Of a DNA stretch of 64,000 bases, positions 61,066 to 64,000 are shown piece after piece. The position numbers and the translations under genes were made by a program. A model generated the notes under the pieces. The model was not told the DNA's origin. It saw only the letters and a program-made list of their open reading frames with translations, and did no database searches. Every line of letters begins with the position of its first letter. Position 1 is the stretch's first letter. Source of the stretch: SOIA01 sp964346585 (GTDB lineage Bacteria > Acidobacteriota > Aminicenantia > Aminicenantales > Aminicenantaceae); NCBI GenBank assembly GCA_964346585.1, contig CAYFVQ010000175.1, positions 1-64,000 on the forward strand, given 5' to 3'.

Positions 61066-61151
61066 TGTTCCCCTCTGGACTTCACTTTAGTCCAGAATCC
61101 ACATCTTTTAGTCGTGGAATTACCCTGTATATTTATTATTTTATCTTCGCT

Positions 61152-62159
61152 CTAGCCCTGGGAAAGAATGGACTCTATTTTTTTGGCGTACTCCCGACTG
61201 GTCTTATCTGGAGTCACAATCTTGATCTGGTCAGGAGAGCTGATACCCAGGCCTAATTCTGCGGCTCTCTGAATCTGGTCATGTTCGAAAATCTTCCGCC
61301 CCATGATGGTTTCATTCGAGCCTAACTCTTTTAAGACTGCAACCCCAACTGCGTCGATGGCCACACGGTCAGTGCCAGCCAAGAAAACATTGGCATCTTT
61401 CCTGGTTCCTCTCGATGGCCCCCCATCCACAAACGCCACGATTCCGTCGAGGACGATCAATCGGGGCGTATAGCCGAGGTTGATCTCAGCGATCATCTTT
61501 CTCATAGAACCCTGCCTCTGGCTGTGGAGCTCTCTCATCAGTCTTTTTGGCGTCATTCCCACAGACAGCTTCAAGGACATTGTGAAATCCCCACCATAGG
61601 CATGGGTTTTCAGGCAGCAAGTGGAAACCACGTACTCTGCATCCACTACAGGCTTAGGAATGTAAAAACCCTCTTTCCAGTGGTTCCCGGATGGATTGAA
61701 GTGAACCCAATCTTTCTCTTCTAATTCCTCGAAGTTGATGATCTTGAAATCCAACTCCTCGGCCATCTGAAAAATTCCCTTCTCCGCCATGACTTTTTCA
61801 GTCGGCGGTGGTCCGCTCCTCTCCCCGACTGTAAGCTGTGTGGCCCCTCTTTTTTTGAGGTCTTTTATTAAAGTGGCCAACGTATCATTATGAGTGGATC
61901 CGGGTGTTGGGTCAGCCGAATTGAAATTCGGCTTCAACATAATCTCTTTCCCTTTGACCGAAGGAAAATCAATGAGTTTTAAAACCTGACGAACTCCCTC
62001 TTCACGATCCTGTGTTTTGAAAAGCGCAATCTCTGTTTTTTTCTTTTTCCCGCCCGTTAAAAGAGGGTTGTACCCGAATGCGGGCAGACTGGCCAAACCT
62101 ATTACAGATCCTTTAATGAAATCTCGACGATTCAAGGTCGATTTTTTCTTTTCGTCCAC
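61152..62159 (-). CDS. DUF362 domain protein with Tat signal
   Basis: This 335-residue protein has a twin-arginine signal NRRDFIKGSVIGLASLPAFG at residues 10-29, so a folded cofactor-bearing protein is exported. The DUF362 part shows GKEIMLKPNFNSADPTPGST, VSTCCLKTHAYGGDFTMSLK, LIVLDGIVAFVDGGPSRG and AIDAVGVAVLKELG. DUF362 proteins often accompany 4Fe-4S ferredoxin domains; none is fused here. Function unknown. It starts at GTG with AAGGAG 8 bases upstream. Confidence 0.85.
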   Translation of the reverse strand: MDEKKKSTLNRRDFIKGSVIGLASLPAFGYNPLLTGGKKKKTEIALFKTQDREEGVRQVLKLIDFPSVKGKEIMLKPNFNSADPTPGSTHNDTLATLIKDLKKRGATQLTVGERSGPPPTEKVMAEKGIFQMAEELDFKIINFEELEEKDWVHFNPSGNHWKEGFYIPKPVVDAEYVVSTCCLKTHAYGGDFTMSLKLSVGMTPKRLMRELHSQRQGSMRKMIAEINLGYTPRLIVLDGIVAFVDGGPSRGTRKDANVFLAGTDRVAIDAVGVAVLKELGSNETIMGRKIFEHDQIQRAAELGLGISSPDQIKIVTPDKTSREYAKKIESILSQG

Positions 62160-62257
62160 GGATTCTCTCCTTGACTCAAATTTTGTCTATTTATTATACC
62201 ACCTTCCTCTTCATCTAGGAAACAAAGGACTTAATTTACTTTAGACTTTCCTCGACT

Positions 62258-62695
62258 TCAAAGCCGGCTCGCCAGCCATAAGGAAAGATCAGCCTCCGAC
62301 ATGGCTCCGCTTGTTCGACCCCGTTCAAGGCCTTTATGAAGAATCACGAATGTCGGGACACCTTGGATCCCGAATTGAGAGGCTATCTGAGGATTTTGAT
62401 CCACGTTGATCTTCACCACCATGAGTTCCTCGGCCTTTCTCTGGGCAAGATTCTCCACAACAGGATGCATCATATGGCAGGGGACGCATGTGGGCGAGTA
62501 GAAATCCACCAGAATGGGAAGACTCTTATTCTGCAGAATGTGGGGAATTTGGCTGGAGAGCGGCTCAATCACGGTCCCAGGTTCATGGAGTTCGTTTTGG
62601 CAGCGGCCGCAGACCACTTTTTTCCCAGAAATTCCCAAAGGATAGTTATTTATCGCTCCGCACTCCGGACAAACAACTTTAACTTTCTCAACCAA
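62258..62695 (-). CDS. thioredoxin with N-terminal zinc ribbon (TrxC-like)
   Basis: This 145-residue protein has an N-terminal zinc ribbon with Cys9, 12, 29 and 32 (CPEC and CGRC), followed by a thioredoxin fold. The active site is CVPC (70-73) instead of the usual CGPC, and the cis-proline is in GVPTFVI. Val in the loop may shift the redox potential. It is the Trx2 (TrxC) architecture and probably reduces cytosolic disulfides. The TTG start is supported by AAGGAG 9 bases upstream. Confidence 0.85.
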   Translation of the reverse strand: MVEKVKVVCPECGAINNYPLGISGKKVVCGRCQNELHEPGTVIEPLSSQIPHILQNKSLPILVDFYSPTCVPCHMMHPVVENLAQRKAEELMVVKINVDQNPQIASQFGIQGVPTFVILHKGLERGRTSGAMSEADLSLWLASRL

Positions 62696-62824
62696 AACTT
62701 CTGCTCCTTCTGTCTTTCAAAATTAAAATCAAAAAGTTTAATATAGCATACAGCTTTTTACCGAACAAGCGAGACGTGAGCTGGTTGTTTTACCTTGGAT
62801 TCTACCCTTATAGCGGCGGCTGTA

Positions 62825-62853
62825 TTGATTTTTCAGTCATGCGGAATTAAAAT
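62825..62853 (+). promoter_or_regulatory. sigma70-type promoter for the protein disulfide oxidoreductase
   Basis: TTGATT (62825-62830), 17 bases, TAAAAT (62848-62853); the ATG is at 62888 after AAGGA. Confidence 0.55.
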
Positions 62854-62887
62854 GTCTAACCTAGATACTTCATAAGGAATTCAACTG

Positions 62888-63562
62888 ATGGAAATACTCA
62901 ATAAAGAAGCCAAGGAAGCCACACAAAAGAAATTCGATGAGGAGACGGAGGAAAAAGTAACACTCCTCCTCTTCACTCAGGAACCCAGCCGTCTAATCGT
63001 ACCCGATCATCTCAAGGGGCAAGAGTGCCTCTTCTGCAAAGAAACGAAAGAATTGGTCTCAGAAGTCGGCTCTCTCTCTGATAAAATCGACATCGAAATC
63101 TATGATTTCCTGGCAGATAAGGATAAAGCTCAGGAATACGGGATCGATAAGATACCTGCCATAGTTCCCTTGGGTCAGCAAGATTTCGGAATCAGATTTT
63201 TCGGGATTCCTTCTGGGTACGAGTACACGAGCTTTATTGAAGCCATTGTTGATGTGTCAAAAGGGCAAACCCGCTTGAGCCAAAACACGAAGGACGCCTT
63301 AAAGGCCATTGATAAAGACATCCATATTCAGGTCTTTGTCACGCCCACCTGTCCCTACTGCACGACGGCTGTTCGTCTCGGTCATCAGTTTGCTCTTGAG
63401 TCCTCTCGAATCAAGGCGGACATGGTCGAATCCACCGAATTCCCCCACTTGGCCCAGAAGTACAACGTCTTTGGCGTTCCCAAAACAATCATCAATGAGA
63501 GTCTATCTATAGAAGGGGCTGTGCCTGAGGAGAGTTTCCTCGAACATGTTTCAAAGGCATGA
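62888..63562 (+). CDS. two-domain protein disulfide oxidoreductase (PDO/glutaredoxin-like)
   Basis: This 224-residue protein has two tandem thioredoxin folds. The first has CLFC (Cys47, Cys50) and a cis-proline in IPAIV; the second has CPYC (Cys155, Cys158) and a cis-proline in GVPKTI. This is the PDO architecture known from hyperthermophilic archaea and bacteria, where it forms or reduces protein disulfides with a thioredoxin-reductase-like partner. CPYC is the glutaredoxin-type signature. A thioredoxin gene lies divergently 192 bases away and the ADP-forming synthetase gene follows after 69 bases. Confidence 0.88.
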   Translation: MEILNKEAKEATQKKFDEETEEKVTLLLFTQEPSRLIVPDHLKGQECLFCKETKELVSEVGSLSDKIDIEIYDFLADKDKAQEYGIDKIPAIVPLGQQDFGIRFFGIPSGYEYTSFIEAIVDVSKGQTRLSQNTKDALKAIDKDIHIQVFVTPTCPYCTTAVRLGHQFALESSRIKADMVESTEFPHLAQKYNVFGVPKTIINESLSIEGAVPEESFLEHVSKA

Positions 63563-63631
63563 TAACTCTGATGCCAGAGAAGGTCATCTGAAAGGCAGAG
63601 CCTCCTAAACAAGACAAAAGGGAAATAATCA

Positions 63632-64000
63632 ATGAAAAATTCAAACATCAGCGATAAACTCAACCCAGTCTTCTATCCCCGGTCCATAGCTGTCATCGGT
63701 GCTTCGAGGCAGTCTGGAAGCGTGGGCCAATCCCTCCTGGCCAACATCATTGACAGCCGGTACCAGGGAATCGTCTACCCTGTCAATCCCAAAGCCAAAG
63801 GAATACTCGGCATCAAGTGCTACCGCAACGTCATCGAGATCCCAGATGTGGTCGACCTGGCTGTCATCATCGTCCCTCCGCAATTCGTTACAGAAGTCCT
63901 GGAGGAATGCGGCAAAAAGCACATCAATGGAGCCATAGTCATTTCAGCCGGTTTCAAAGAGATCGGAGGAAAAGGGATAGAACTGGAAGACAATGTTAAA
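63632..64000 (+). CDS. ADP-forming acyl-CoA synthetase / CoA-binding protein (partial, N-terminal)
   Basis: The frame from the ATG at 63632 is open to the window end (123 codons). It encodes the CoA-binding domain of the ADP-forming acetate-CoA ligase family: LNPVFYPRSIAVIGASRQSG, then YPVNPKAKGILGIKCYRNV and AVIIVPPQFVTEVLEECG with AIVISAGFKEIGG. These enzymes make ATP from acyl-CoA plus ADP and phosphate, typical of amino-acid-fermenting archaea and some bacteria. The missing part would show whether alpha and beta are fused. A GGGAA lies upstream. Confidence 0.88.
   Translation, partial: MKNSNISDKLNPVFYPRSIAVIGASRQSGSVGQSLLANIIDSRYQGIVYPVNPKAKGILGIKCYRNVIEIPDVVDLAVIIVPPQFVTEVLEECGKKHINGAIVISAGFKEIGGKGIELEDNVK

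Overview
The window looks like a chromosomal segment of an uncultured, probably anaerobic, peptide- and amino-acid-degrading bacterium with a cell wall. The mix of OPT peptide transporters, secreted or membrane peptidases, coenzyme-B12 mutases, an ADP-forming acyl-CoA synthetase and an NHL-type propeller lipoprotein is what I would expect of Candidatus Aminicenantes (OP8) or a relative. That placement is an inference from gene content; the window holds no rRNA or other phylogenetic marker that I could place firmly. No tRNA, rRNA, CRISPR array, prophage or intact transposase gene was found.

Layout. 1-774: DUF507 pair and a hotdog thioesterase. 1270-4689: an RmlD-like reductase and a glutamine amidotransferase facing an ACT-domain protein, followed by a degenerate thymidine-phosphorylase-like protein. 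5111-10074: OPT transporter, CstA-type transporter, a small TIGR04076 protein and an orphan ExbD. 10222-15555: AT-rich propeller lipoprotein, acyl-CoA dehydrogenase and a TIGR03960/TIGR03936 radical SAM fusion. 15780-21094: the cell-shape operon mreB-mreC-mreD-mrdA-rodA. 21565-26604: second OPT transporter with a PqqD-like protein, def-fmt and an M23 peptidase. 26670-30093: the two subunits of B12-dependent methylmalonyl-CoA mutase with a structured leader, a stand-alone EF-Tu-domain-2-like protein and an SDR. 30292-38583: TCA-cycle cluster (acnB, icd, mdh, fumarase beta, sucC, sucD). 38955-44327: VanY-type and M14 peptidases, ChaN-PDZ protein, MFS transporter. 44459-51805: EF-G-like GTPase and the ileS-lspA-lgt-rluD operon. 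51968-54378: nadC-nadB. 54538-60303: opine-dehydrogenase-like protein, a fused B12 mutase-like protein, TldD and TldE. 60311-64000: a 48-residue membrane protein, nitroreductase, DUF362 protein, thioredoxin, a two-domain protein disulfide oxidoreductase and the start of an ADP-forming acyl-CoA synthetase.

How it fits together. Peptides could enter through the OPT and CstA carriers and be cut by peptidases. The carbon could then pass through acyl-CoA dehydrogenase, methylmalonyl-CoA mutase and the TCA enzymes, with substrate-level ATP from succinyl-CoA synthetase and the ADP-forming synthetase.

The intergenic DNA carries several families of short repeats with inverted ends and no coding capacity: a TGARTTATTCA-ended family, a GGGGACGTTCCCC family, a GGGGTCGCATCTCAA family, a GTCATTGCG family and a fourth structured repeat shared by two loci. 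They fill nearly every intergenic gap above about 200 bases and look like MITEs or REP elements. The least explained coding observations are the opine-dehydrogenase/B12-mutase pair at 54538-57397 and the catalytically stripped thymidine phosphorylase relative at 3493-4689.
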